A DNA stretch of 64,000 bases from Doris montereyensis (lineage: Eukaryota; Mollusca; Gastropoda; Nudibranchia; Dorididae), in assembly GCA_037039925.1 (NCBI GenBank), contig JAXRKP010000135.1:40001-104000 (forward strand), read 5' to 3'. A program made the translations under genes and the position numbers. Positions 38,741 through 50,500 of the stretch are shown here, one piece after another (the stretch's first letter is position 1; each line of letters opens with the position of its first letter). Below the pieces are notes generated by a model. It did not search any database. It saw only the letters and a list, made by a program, of their open reading frames with translations, and was not told the origin of the DNA.

Positions 38741-40112
38741 TTTCAATACCTTCCAGCCACACATTTTAACTGACAAATTGATTCAATACCCTCCAAGCAC
38801 ACATTTTAGCTGACAAATTGATTCAATACCCTCCAAGCACACATTTTAGCTGACAAATTGATTCAATACCCTCCAAGCACACATTTTAGCTGACAAATTG
38901 ATTCAATACCCTCCAAGCACACATTTTAACTGACAAATTGATTCAATACCCTCCAACCGCACATTTTAACTGACAAATTGTTTCAATACCCTCCAACCGC
39001 ACATTTTAACTGACAAATTGATTCAATACCCTCCAGCCACACATTTTAACTGACAAATTGATTCAGTACCCTCCAATCGCACATTTTAACTGACAAATTG
39101 ATTCAATACCCTCCAGCCACACATTTTAACTGACAAATTGATTCAATACCCTCCAACTGCACATTTTAACTGACAAATTGATTCAATACCCTCCAAGCAC
39201 ACATTTTAACTGACAAATTGATTCAATACCCTCCAGCCACACATTTTAACTGACAAATTGTTTCAATACCCTCCAGCCACACATTTTAACTGACAAATTG
39301 ATTCAATACCCTCCAACCGCACATTTTAACTGACAAATTGATTCAATACCCTCCAGCCACACATTTTAACTGACAAATTGATTCAATACCCTCCAGCCAC
39401 ACATTTTAACTGACAAATTGATTCAATAGCCTCCATCCACACATTTTAACTGACAAATTGATTCAATACCCTCAAGCACACATTTTAACTGACAAATTGA
39501 TTCAATACCCTCCAACTGCACATTTAACTGACAAATTGATTCAATACCCTCCAAGACATATTTTAACTGACAAATTGATTCAATACCCTCCAGCCACACA
39601 TTTTAACTGACATATTTTAACTGACAAATTGATTCAATACCCTCCAAGCACAATTTTAACTGACAAATTGATTCAATACCCTCCAACTGCACATTTTAAC
39701 TGACAAATCGATTCAATACCCTCCAAGCACACATTTTAACTGACAAATTGATTCAATACCCTCCAGCCACACATTTTAACTGACAAATTGTTTCAATACC
39801 CTCCAGCCACACATTTTAACTGACAAATTGATTCAATACCCTCCAACCGCACATTTTAACTGACGAATGTATTCAATACCCTCCAGCCACGCATTTTAAC
39901 TGACAAATTGATTCAATACCCTCCAGCCACACATTTTAACTGACAAATTGATTCAATACCCTCCAAGCACACATTTTAACTGACAAATTGAGTCAATACC
40001 CTCCAACCGCACATTTTAACTGACAAATTGATTCGATACCCTCCAAGCACACATTTTAACTGACAAATTGATTCAATACCCTCCAAGCACACATTTTAAC
40101 TGACAAATTGAT
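38741..40112. repeat. 40-bp satellite derived from LINE RT box A region
   Basis: Unit of 40 bp: ATTCAATACCCTCCAGCC followed by ACACATTTTAACTGACAAATTG, about 34 copies. The first unit is continuous with LINE coding sequence on the left (FADFSSCFNT, then QPHILTDKLI). The last unit runs into DKLIHNFKLD on the right, so the unit is LINE coding sequence. Variants at one position (CAAGCAC, CAGCCAC, CAACCGC, CAACTGC) are ordered, with a repeated block of seven units. Three of the first units have ATTTTAGC. Confidence 0.97.
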
Positions 40113-40367
40113 TCATAATTTCAAATTAGACTCCCAGCTGGTATAATCGATATCAGATTTTCTCACCAACCGATTGCAAAGGATTTTATTACACAAATCT
40201 ACCTCTGAAGAGATAAACATCAATGTCGGATCTCCACAAGGATGTGTTCTATCGTCTTTACGTTTTATCTTATATGTCAACTACCGTAGAAGCAGTTATG
40301 GAAATAGATTATTGTTAAGTTTGCACATGAAATTCCGCTGTTGTCCTTGGTGGTTGGATCAGAACAC

Positions 40368-40500
40368 AACATGGTGTCCTGTACTTTATGAATTTGTCAA
40401 ACATGGTCCTGTACTTTGTGAATTTGTCAAAAATGGTCCTGTACTTTGTGAATTTGTCAAACATGGTGTCCTGTACTTTGTGAATTTGTCAAACATGTGG
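40368..40500 (+). repeat. 30-bp in-frame array derived from LINE RT
   Basis: Four copies of a 30-bp unit (CATGGTCCTGTACTTTGTG, then AATTTGTCAAA) that encode HGPVLYEFVK and HGPVLCEFVK in the LINE frame. The last copy has two extra bases. It sits just downstream of the degenerate box C. Confidence 0.93.
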
Positions 40501-40544
40501 GTTTATTGCAAAAACTTTTAATGGCTTCTATTACATTTTTTTCT

Positions 40545-41422
40545 ACATTGTGTTTTTTAAGGAATGCCACAGTTCGTCCCTCCTCACAGTATCAAATGCC
40601 TTTTCTAAGTTAATAAAAGACAGGTGCAAGTTAATGTTTCTCTCAAGGAATGTGTTTTTATTATTTGTGTAATTGTAAATATGTGGTCTTGTACACTTCT
40701 TCCTGGTCTACATCTACTCTGATGCTCTTCAGTCTAATCCTCTACTCTTTTTCTTAGTCTCATTTCCAGTATCATGGCATACATTTTTCCTGGAACGGTC
40801 AGTAGTGAAATCCCTCTATTGTTTGAGCATTCCATAGTTGATCCTTTCTTATGTATTGTTACTACCGTTCCCTTTTTCCAGTCGTCTGGCACCTGTTTGG
40901 ACTTCCATGCTTATTGGCATATTGCATGTAGTAGTTTGTCTGCCTCTCTCCCTTGGTTTTTTTATCGTATCTGGATAAACTTGATCTGCTCCTGGGGCTT
41001 TTCCTTATTTCGCTTTTCTTATAGCTGTTTGGATTTCTTCCATTGATATATCTACATCTTCAGCTGTCTCCTGTGGATTACTTGATACTCTTTTTTTAAT
41101 TGATCTGTACTCCTTGTTTCATACATTCTGGAGGGGTTATGTAATTAGTGAAAATGGTTTCTCCATGTTTCCATGATTTCACTGTCTTCTTTCATTATTC
41201 TCCTTTGACATTCTAAATTTGTCGTATTGGGCATGCTTTAGTCTTTCTCATGCTCTTCCTTGCCCCCAAGAACAGCTTTTTATTTCCTTGATAGCTTTCT
41301 TGAAGTCTTTGTCCAAACTCTTCCCATTGTTCCTGTTTTGCTTTCCTCACTTCCTCTTTGGCGATAGTTCTTTTATTCACATAATCTATCCTATCCTCTG
41401 GTCTCTTTGTTTGCAAGTGTCT
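40545..41422 (-). pseudogene. LINE ORF2 linker and RT N-terminal half, minus strand
   Basis: From 41420 downward: QTKRPEDRIDYVNKRTIAK, then RLQESYQGNKKLFLGA and KSMRKTK, a clean 67-codon linker between endonuclease and RT. Then KAPGADQVYPD-like residues (about 41000), QVPDDWKKGT, HKKGSTMECSNNRGISLL (about 40830) and a final NLEKAFDTVRRDELWH (box A, about 40560-40610). It is the same family as the 27.5-30.1 kb copy; the linker here is better preserved. It stops before box B and C. The right end meets the 64-bp array at once, and the left end lies beside the CR1/Rex1-like fragment. Confidence 0.92.
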
Positions 41423-41822
41423 TGTGATGTGGCTAAGAGACGAATCGAGGCACCTTTTCTTACCTCTCTAAAATGTTCTAGATGTCATAGGCGAATCGAG
41501 ACACCTTTCTAACCTCTCTAAAATGTTCTAGATGTCATGTGATGTTCTAGATGTCATGTGATGTTCATGTGGCTAACAGGCGAATCGGGGCACCTTTCTT
41601 ACCTCTCTAAAATGTTCTAGATGTCATGTGATGTGGCTAACAGGCGAATCGGGGCACCTTTCTTACCTCTCTAAAATGTTCTAGATGTCATGTGATGTGG
41701 CTAACAGGCGAATTGAGGCACCTTTCTAACCTCTCTAAAATGTGCTAGATGTCATGCGATGTTGTAGATGTCTTGTGATGTGGCTAACAGGCGAATCGAG
41801 GCACCTTTCTTACCTCTTCCCG
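41423..41822. repeat. 64-bp minisatellite
   Basis: About six copies of a unit of 64 bp: GTCATGTGATGTGGCTAACA, then GGCGAATCGAGGCACC, then TTTCTTACCTCTCTAAAATG and TTCTAGAT. Two internal short duplications (GATGTTCTAGATGTCATGT) lie near 41530-41570. It begins exactly where LINE homology ends. Confidence 0.94.
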
Positions 41823-41980
41823 GGTGGACAAAGTTCGTTAACCTGGAAAGGCAGTTTGTCCAGGAGAAGGAAAACTCCGATTTCAAATCATGGGCAGACA
41901 GGGCTCATGAGCTTGGGAAACGTTACCTGCCAAGGAGTGAATCTCTAAAATGCATCCTGTTCCTCCAGGGTGCGGGTTAG
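41823..41980 (+). pseudogene. Possible gag-like or ORF1 fragment
   Basis: After the array a frame reads KFVNLERQFVQEKENSDFK, then SWADRAHELGKRYLP. The (F)xxWADRxxxLG wording resembles gag-like proteins of invertebrate retroelements, but only about 50 codons are present. It could be ORF1 of the LINE whose endonuclease starts at 42191, or a gag of another element. Confidence 0.25.
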
Positions 41981-42190
41981 GCATGGAGTTAACGCCCCTA
42001 TCTTGTAAAAAATACAAATGTTACAGAAACCCACAACGGATCAAATTACAAGGATAGTATATGTGAAGGAAAGACTGACACACAGAGATCTGGATCCGCA
42101 GCTGAACAAAACCAGATTGGACCGGCGATCGAGAACACTGTACCAATGATGGGTTAGAGCCAAAGCCGGAAGGAAGCTAGCAACCAGATT
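41981..42190. other. Spacer before LINE endonuclease
   Basis: Unique sequence, probably the 5' part of the LINE that begins to be recognisable at 42191; no frame is clear. Confidence 0.4.
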
Positions 42191-42535
42191 GTGTCAAGTC
42201 TTCTGAATGCAAAACAATCAACTTTGGTAGGCGCATGGAATGTGCGTACACTTTATCAGACAGGAAAACTTGCGCAAACAATAAAGGAAATGGACAAATA
42301 TAAAATAGATATCTTGTCTATATGCGAATCACGAGATACTGACAATGGCCAAATAGATCTCTTTACTGGGTATACGACCCTCCACTCAGCAAGAGAAGAC
42401 AATCATATGAATGGAGTTGTCCTCATGCTATCAAACACGGCAGGGGATAAGGGCAGAAGGTCAGGGGCATATGGTAAGGCATCTGGGAAGCAGAGCTATG
42501 ATAATGTTCTCCTTAGTTACCCCCGGACCTAGCTT
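42191..42535 (+). pseudogene. LINE endonuclease N-terminal fragment
   Basis: An open frame of 113 codons carries GAWNVRTLYQTGKLAQ, then MDKYKIDILSICESR and a TDNGQ-(9 residues)-TLHSAREDN region. These are the first strands of an APE-type endonuclease; WNVRTL contains the catalytic Asn position. In the usual ISEARW motif the catalytic Glu is retained (ICESR). Homology is lost after about 42470, where a Gly/Lys-rich stretch follows. This family usually ends in the NPQGKR-GRP tail seen at 21.5 kb. Only the first third of the domain remains. Confidence 0.88.
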
Positions 42536-42766
42536 TGGTGAAAGGGTGTGTTATTGCAGTGGTTTTCTTGGTCTGGCCAAGCATTCTATGTTCAAGACCA
42601 TTGTGCGTGACCGAAAAGTCATACCCTTCACGAGGTGACCCTATTATCCTAGATCACACTGTCCAGGCACAAAACACAACGAATCTAGGGAGACAACCTC
42701 GATAATACACCAGCACTTCGGTACTGTCACATACGCTCTGTGGCTTACGGGTGGGCTGACGGACTC
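42536..42766. other. Spacer
   Basis: Unique sequence; one 75-codon ORF (42411-42638) overlaps the endonuclease in another frame and is not supported. Confidence 0.4.
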
Positions 42767-43099
42767 ATGGAAGCGATGGAAGCGATGGAAGCGATGGAAG
42801 CGATGGAAGCGATGGAAGCGATGGAAGCGATGGAAGCGATGGAAGCGATGGAAGCGATGGAAGCGATGGAAGCGATGGAAGCGATGGAAGCGATGGAAGC
42901 GATGGAAGCGATGGAAGCGATGGAAGCGATGGAAGCGATGGAAGCGATGGAAGCGATGGAAGCGATGGAAGCGATGGAAGCGATGGAAGCGATGGAAGCG
43001 ATGGAAGCGATGGAAGCGATGGAAGCGATGGAAGCGATGGAAGCGATGGAAGCGATGGAAGCGATGGAAGCGATGGAAGCGATGGAAGCGATGGAAGCG
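42767..43099. repeat. Perfect 9-bp array (ATGGAAGCG)37
   Basis: Exactly 37 identical copies of ATGGAAGCG over 333 bp with no substitution seen. The plus strand reads (MEA)n and the minus strand a Ser/Ile/Ala repeat; neither is taken as a gene. The last unit is followed by AGGCGCGATAGC. Confidence 0.98.
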
Positions 43100-43612
43100 A
43101 GGCGCGATAGCATTCGGACTACCCAGGGCAAATGGAAATCTCCGTAAAGGCGCAGTGACCCAGGACGTGACAAGCCTCTATCTTTTTTTACATCTTTGAC
43201 CTACATAACTTGCCTGAACTGCACAGAAGGCATTGCCAGTAGACAGCAGGTGGCGGGATTGGGCACTGTGAACCCTACCCAGACTAAAGGACGCTTGGAA
43301 GATTGGAGACTAATTTGCTATCGCCTACACATGCTTCTGTGTTTGACATTTCCTTTTGGGGGTATTGAAGAAGTCCACACACTCCCCTGCTCTACAATGC
43401 CATGACAACAGAAAGGAATAGCACAATGACATGCAAGATCGGATGTCCACTCGTCAAACAAGGTCCGCGCTCGGCAGTGGCCATCTAGGCTGCAACGAGC
43501 GAAAAATATGCAAAAATATGCTACCAGTGGTGCAACATTTAATCAGATGAACCTCCAACAGAAGGAAGAAACATCTCAGAAGTAAAAGACAAGAAAGGAT
43601 TGCCATAATGAG
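43100..43612. other. Spacer, probably 5' region of the next LINE
   Basis: No clear frame. Given that ORF2 begins at about 43613, decayed ORF1 or 5' UTR of the Jockey-like element may lie here. Purine-rich sequence at 43560-43610 precedes the ORF2 start. Confidence 0.4.
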
Positions 43613-44500
43613 TCTTCCCTGAACATACTTTAGATAAACATCTGTGGAATCAAAAGTAAAAAGACAGAACTCGCTAAAACCCTAAATGATCATAATGTAC
43701 ATGTGACACTTTTACAAGAAACCCTCCACAAAAAGAACAGTGTGTGCACCTCAATGGATGTAAACCTTATGCGTGCCAGTGTAAAAACTACAGAGGCATT
43801 GTTACATATATCCGCAACAATATCCAGGGATATACCTCACACTGTCCTGTAAACAACTCCACAGGTGTCCAGAAAGGTCATAATATGGCATACTGGCAGA
43901 AACTATACTGTCTATAATATTTACAGCCCTCCTGCTACGACATGCAACCTACCAGATATACATGACTCACAGTACCATAAAACATTGCTTGTCGGTGACC
44001 TCAATGGCCACTCACCACAGTGGGGATAGCCTGACTATAACAACACAGGGGGAAAAATTGAAGAACTCTGTGAGACAGCGAACCTGCCTGTACTAAGAAA
44101 TGCAGAATCACCATCAACTCTGCTACACAAAGTTCATCTTACCCTCAGTCACCCAGACCTGACCATCTGCTCATCAGACCTAATAATGTCTTGTCGCATC
44201 CATGTTGTCGACGACATGGAAGTGACCACAGACCTATCTTAACAAAGACCATTACTCCATTTCCTAAAGATACCCCAGAGAACACGTTGGTACTTTTAAA
44301 AAAGGCTGACCTGGCCTACTACAAGGAAACATCAGACTTGCTCCTTAAAAACATCAGAGATGCCAACACAGTAGAAGAATTTAACGAAAATGTGACAACA
44401 GCCATCCTCAAACCTGCATTACAACACATCCCAAGAGGGTGTCACAAAAATTTCAAACCATTCTGGAATGAAGAGATGCAGTCTATGACAGTGGAATGAC
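43613..44500 (+). pseudogene. Jockey-like LINE ORF2, endonuclease half (5' of the satellite)
   Basis: APE-type endonuclease in several frames: INICGIKSKKTELAKTL (about 43634), VTLLQETLHKK (catalytic Glu, about 43705), GCKPYACQCKNYRGIVTY, GDLNGHSPQWG (about 43994; Asp and Asn of the GDFN motif), HPDLTICSSD (about 44153) and GSDHRPIL (44218-44241; the Ser-Asp-His end of the domain). Then comes an open frame to FWNEEMQSMTVE (44461-44496), where the 29-bp array starts. Frameshifts occur near 43740, 43880 and 44190. The ORF resumes at 58318, so this is one element with an expansion inside it. Confidence 0.93.
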
Positions 44501-47500
44501 GAGATACAGTCTATGACAGTGGAATGAAAGAGATACAGTCTATGACAGTGGAATGAAAGAGATACAGTCTATTATAGTGGAATGAAAGAGATACAGTCTA
44601 TGACAGTGGAATGAAAGAGATACAGTCTATGACAGTGGAATGACGAAATACAGTCTATGACAGTGGGATGAAAGAGATACAGTCTATGACAGTGGAATGA
44701 AGAGATACAGTCTATTATAGTGGAATGAAAGATACAGTCTATGACAGTGGAATGAAAGAGATACAGTCCATGACAGTGGAATGAAAGAGATACATTCTAT
44801 TATAGTGGAATGAAAAAGATACAGTCTATGACAGTGAAATGAAAGAGATACATTCTATTATAGTGGAATGAAAGAGATACAGTCTATGACAGTGGAATGA
44901 AAGATATACATTCTATTATAGTGTAATGACGAGATACAGTCTATGACAGTGGAATGACGAGATACAGTCTCTTATAGTGGAATGAAAGAGATACAGTCTA
45001 TGACAGTGGAATGAAAGAGATACAGTCTATGACAGTGGAATGAAAGAGATACAGTCTATTATAGTGTAATGAAAGAGATACAGTCTATGACAGTGGAATG
45101 AAAGAGATACATTCTATTATAGTATAATGACGAGATACAGTCTATGACAGTGGAATGAAGAGATACAGTCTATTACAGTGGAATGACGAGATACAGTCTA
45201 TGACAGTTGAATGAAAGAGATACAGTCTATGACAATGGAATGAAAGAGATACAGTCTATTATAGTATAATGAAAGAGATACAGTCTATGACAGTGGAATG
45301 AAAGAGATACAGTCTATGACAGTGGAATGAAAGAGATACATTCTATTATAGTGGAATGAAAGAGATACAGTCTATGACAGTGGAATGAAAGAGATACATT
45401 CTATTATAGTGGAATGAAAGAGATACAGTCTATGACAGTGGAATGAAAGAGATACATTCTATTATAGTGGAATGAAACAGATACAGTCTATGACAGTGGA
45501 ATGACAAGATACAGTCTATGACAGTGGAATGACGAGATACAGTCTATGACAGTGGAATGACGAGATATAGTCTATGACAGTGGAATGATGAGATACAGTC
45601 TATGACATTGGAATGAAAAAGATACAGTCTATGACAGTGGAATGACGACATACAGTCTATTATAGTGTAATGAAAGAGATACAGTCTATGACAGTGGAAT
45701 GAAAGAGATACAGTCTATGACAGTGTAATGAAAGTCTATGACAGTGTAATGAAAGAGATACAGTCTATGACAGTGGAATGAAAAACATACAGTCTATTAT
45801 AGTGTAATGAAAGAGATACAGTCTATGACAGTGTAATGAAAGAGATACAGTCTATGACAGTGGAATGAAAGACATACAGTCTATTATAGTGTAATGAAAG
45901 AGATACAGTCTATGACAGTGTAATGAAAGAGATGACAGTCTCTATGACAGTGGAATGAAAGAGATACAGTCTATGACAGTGGAATGAAAGATACAGTGAC
46001 AGTGGAATGACGACATACAGTCTATGACAGTGGAATGAAAGAGATACAATCTATGACAGTGGAATGACGACATACAGTCTAGAGTGGAATGAAAGAGATA
46101 CAGTCTATGACAGTGGTGGAATGACAGTGGAATGAAAGAGATACAGTCTATGACAGTGGAATGAAAGAGATACAGTCTATGACAGTGGAATGAAAGAGAT
46201 ACAGTCTATGACAGTGGAATGAAAGAGATACAGTCTATGACAGTGGAATGAAAGAGATACAGTCTATGACAGTGGAATGAAAGAGATACAGTCTATGACA
46301 GTGGAATGAAAGAGATACAGTCTATGACAGTGGAATGACGACATACAGTCTATGACAGTGGAATGAAAGAGATACAGTCTATGACAGTGGAATGAAAGAG
46401 ATACTGTCTATGACAGTGGAATGAAAGAAATACAGTCTATGACAGTGGAATGACGAGATACAGTCTATGACAGTGGAATGACGAGATACAGTCTATGACA
46501 TTGGAATGAAAAAGATACAGTCAATGACAGTGGAATGAAAGAGATACAGTCTATGGCAGTGGAATGAAAGAGATACATTCTATTATAGTGTAATGAAAGA
46601 GATACAGTCTATAACAGTGGAATGACGAGATACAGTCTATGACAGTGGGATGAAAGAAATACAGTCTATGACATTGAATGAAAGAGATACAGTCTATGAC
46701 AGTGGAATGACGAGATACAGTCTATGACAGTGGAATGACGAGATACAGTCTATGACAGTGGAATGACGAGACACAGTCTATGACATTGGAATGAAAGAGA
46801 TACAGTCTATGACAGTGGAATGAAAGAGATACAGTCTATTATAGTGTAATGAAAGAGATACAGTCTATTATAGTGTAATGAAAGAGATACAGATATAGTG
46901 TAATAAAAGAGATACAGTCTATGACATTGGAATGAAAAAGATACAGTCTATGACAGTGGAATGAAAGAGATACATTCTATTATAGTGTAATGAAAGAGAT
47001 ACAGTCTATGACAGTGGAATGACGAGATACAGTCTATGACAGTGGAATGAAGGAGATACAGTCTATGACAGTGGAATGAAAGAGATACATTGTATTATAG
47101 TGGAATGAAAGAGATACAGTCTATGACATTGGAATGAAAGAGATACAGTCTATGACAGTGGAATGACGATATACAGTCTATGACAGTGGAATGACGAGAT
47201 ACAGTGTATTACATTGAAATGAAAGAGATACAGTCTATGACAGTGGAATGAAAGGGATACAGTCTATGACAGTGGAATGAAAGAGATACAGTCTATGACA
47301 GTGGAATGAAAGAGATACATTCTATTATAGTGGAATGAAAGAGATACAGTCTATGACATTGGAATGAAAGAGATACAGTCTATGACATTGGAATGAAAGA
47401 GATACAGTCTATGACATTGGAATGAAAGAGATACAGTCTATGACATTGGAATGAAAGAGATACAGTCAATGACATTGGAATGAAAGAGATACAGTCTATG

Positions 47501-50500
47501 ACATTGGAATGAAAGAGATACAGTCTATGACAATGGGATGAAAGAGATACAGTCTATGACATTGGAATGAAAGAGATACAGTCTATGACAGTCGAATGAA
47601 AGAGATACATTTTATGACAGGGGAATGAAAGAGATACATTCTATTATAGTGTAATGAAGGAGATACAGTCTATGACAGTGGAATGAAAGAGATAGAGTCT
47701 ATGACATGGAATGAAAGAGATACAGTCTATGACATTGGAATGACGAGATATAGTCTATGACAGTGGAATGACGAGATACAGTCTATGACAGTGGAATGAC
47801 GAGATACAGTCTATGACAGTGGAATGAAAGAGATACAGTCTATGACAGTGGAATGAAAGAGATACAGTCTATGACAGTGGAATGAAAGAGATACAGTCTA
47901 TGACATTGGAATGAAAAAGATACAGTCTATGACAGTGGAATGAAAGAGATACAGTCTACTATAGAGTAATGAAAGAGATACAGTCTACTATAGTGTAATG
48001 AAAGAGATACAGTCTACTATAGTGTACTGAAGAGATACAGTCTACTATAGTGTACTGAAGAGATACAGTCTACTATAGTGTAATGAAGAGATACAGTCTA
48101 CTATAGTGTACTGAAGATACAGTCTACTATAGTGTACTGAAGAGATACTCTATTATCGTGTAATGAAAGAGATACAGTCTATTATCGTGTAATGAAAGAG
48201 ATACAGTCTATTATCGTGTAATGAAAGAGACACAGTCTATTATCGTGTAATGAAAGAGATACAGTCTATTCTCGTGTAATGAAAGAGATACAATCTACTA
48301 TAGTGTAATGAAAGAGATACAGTCTATCATAGTGTAATGAAAGAGATACAGTCTATGATAGTGTAATGAAAGAGATACAGTCTATGATAGTGTAATGAAA
48401 GAGATACAGTCTATGATAGTGTAATGAAAGAGATACAGTCTATGATAGTGTAATGAAAGAGATACAGTCTATGATAGTGTAATGAAAGAGATACAGTCTA
48501 TTATAGTGTAATGAAAGAGATACAGTCTACTATAGTGTACTGAAGAGATACAGTCTATTATCGTGTAATGAAAGAGATACAGTCTACTATAGTGTAATGA
48601 AAGACATACAGTCTATGATAGTGTAATGAAAGAGATACAGTCTATTATAGTGTAATGAAAGAGATACAGTCTATGATAGTGTAATGAAAGAGATACAGTC
48701 TATTATAGTGTAATGAAAGAGATACAGTCTACTATAGTGTAATGAAAGAGATACAGTCTACTATAGTGTAATGAAAGAAATACAGTCTATTATAGTGTAA
48801 TGAAAGAGATACAGTCTATTATAGTGTAATGAAAGTCTATGAGTGTAATGAAAGAAATACAGTCTATTATAGTGTAATGAAAGAAAGTCTATTATAGTGT
48901 AATGAAAGAGATACAGTCTATTATAGTGTAATGAAAGAGATACAGTCTATTATAGTGTAATGAAAGAGATACAGTCTATTATAGTGTAATGAAAGAGATA
49001 CAGTCTATTATAGTGTAATGAAAGAGATACAGTCTATTATAGTGTACTGAAAGACAGTCTATTATAGTGTAATGAAAGAGATACAGTCTATTATAGTGTA
49101 ATGAAAGAGATACAGTCTATTATAGTGTAATGAAAGAGATACAGTCTATTATAGTGTAATGAAAGAGATACAGTCTATTATAGTGTAATGAAAGAGATAC
49201 AGTCTACTATAGTGTAATGAAAGAGATACAGTCTATTATAGTGTAATGAAAGAGATACAGTCTATTATAGTGTAATGAAAGAGATACAGTCTATTATAGT
49301 GTAATGAAAGAGATACAATCTATGATAGTGTAATGAAAAAGATACAGTCTATTATCGTGGAATGAAAGAGATACAGTCTATTATAGTGGAATGAAAGAGA
49401 TACAGTCTATTATAGTGTAATGAAAGAGATACAGTCTAATAGTGTAATGAAAGATACAGTCTATTATAGTGTAATGAAAGAGATACAGTCTATTATAGTG
49501 TAATGAAAGAGATACAGTCTATTATAGTGGAATGAAAGAGATACAGTCTATTATAGTGTAATGAAAGAGATACAGTCTACTATAGTGTAATGAAAGTACA
49601 GTCTATGATAGTGTAATGAAAGAGATACAGTCTATGATAGTGTAATGAAAGAGATACAGTCTATTATAGTGTAATGAAAGAGATACAGTCTATGATAGTG
49701 TAATGAAAGAGATACAGTCTATGATAGTGTAATGAAAGAGATACAGTCTATTATAGTGTAATCTATTATAGTGTAAAGAGATACAGTCTATGATAGTGTA
49801 ATGAAAGAGATACAGTCTATTATAGTGTAATGAAAGAGATACAGTCTATTATAGTGTAATGAAAGAGATACAGTCTATGATTGGAATGAAAGAGATGTCT
49901 ATTATAGTGTAATGAAAGAGATACAGTCTATGATATTGGAATGAAAGAGATACAGTCTATTATAGTAAAGTACAGTGTATTGAGTGTAATGAAAGAGATA
50001 CAGTCTATTATAGTGTAATGAAAGAGATACAGTCTATTGTAGTGTAATGAAAGAGATACAGTCTATTATAGTGTAATGAAAGAGATACAGTCTATTATAG
50101 TGTAATGAAAGAGATACAGTCTATTATAGTGTAATGAAAGAGATACAGTCTATTGTAGTGTAATGAAAGAGATACAGTCTATTATAGTGTAATGAAAGAG
50201 ATACAGTCTATTGTAGTGTAATGAAAGAGATACAGTCTATTATAGTGTAATGAAAGAGATACAGTCTATTATAGTGTAATGAAAGAGATACAGTCTATTA
50301 TAGTGTAATGAAAGAGATACAGTCTATTATAGTGTAATGAAATAGATACAGTCTATTATAGTGTAATGAAAGAGATACAGTCTACTATAGTAATGAAAGA
50401 GATACAGTCTATTATAGTGTAATGAAAGAGATACAGTCTATTGTAGTGTAATGAAAGAGATACAGTCTATTATAGTGTAATGAAGGAGATACAGTTCTAT

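Noticed and set aside
40774..41512. Plus-strand ORFs of 90-97 codons
   Set aside because: Antisense to the minus-strand LINE at 40545-41422.
42740..43173. ORFs of 135 and 142 codons reading (MEA)n and (SIA)n
   Set aside because: Both are produced by the 9-bp array on opposite strands; no flanking domain.
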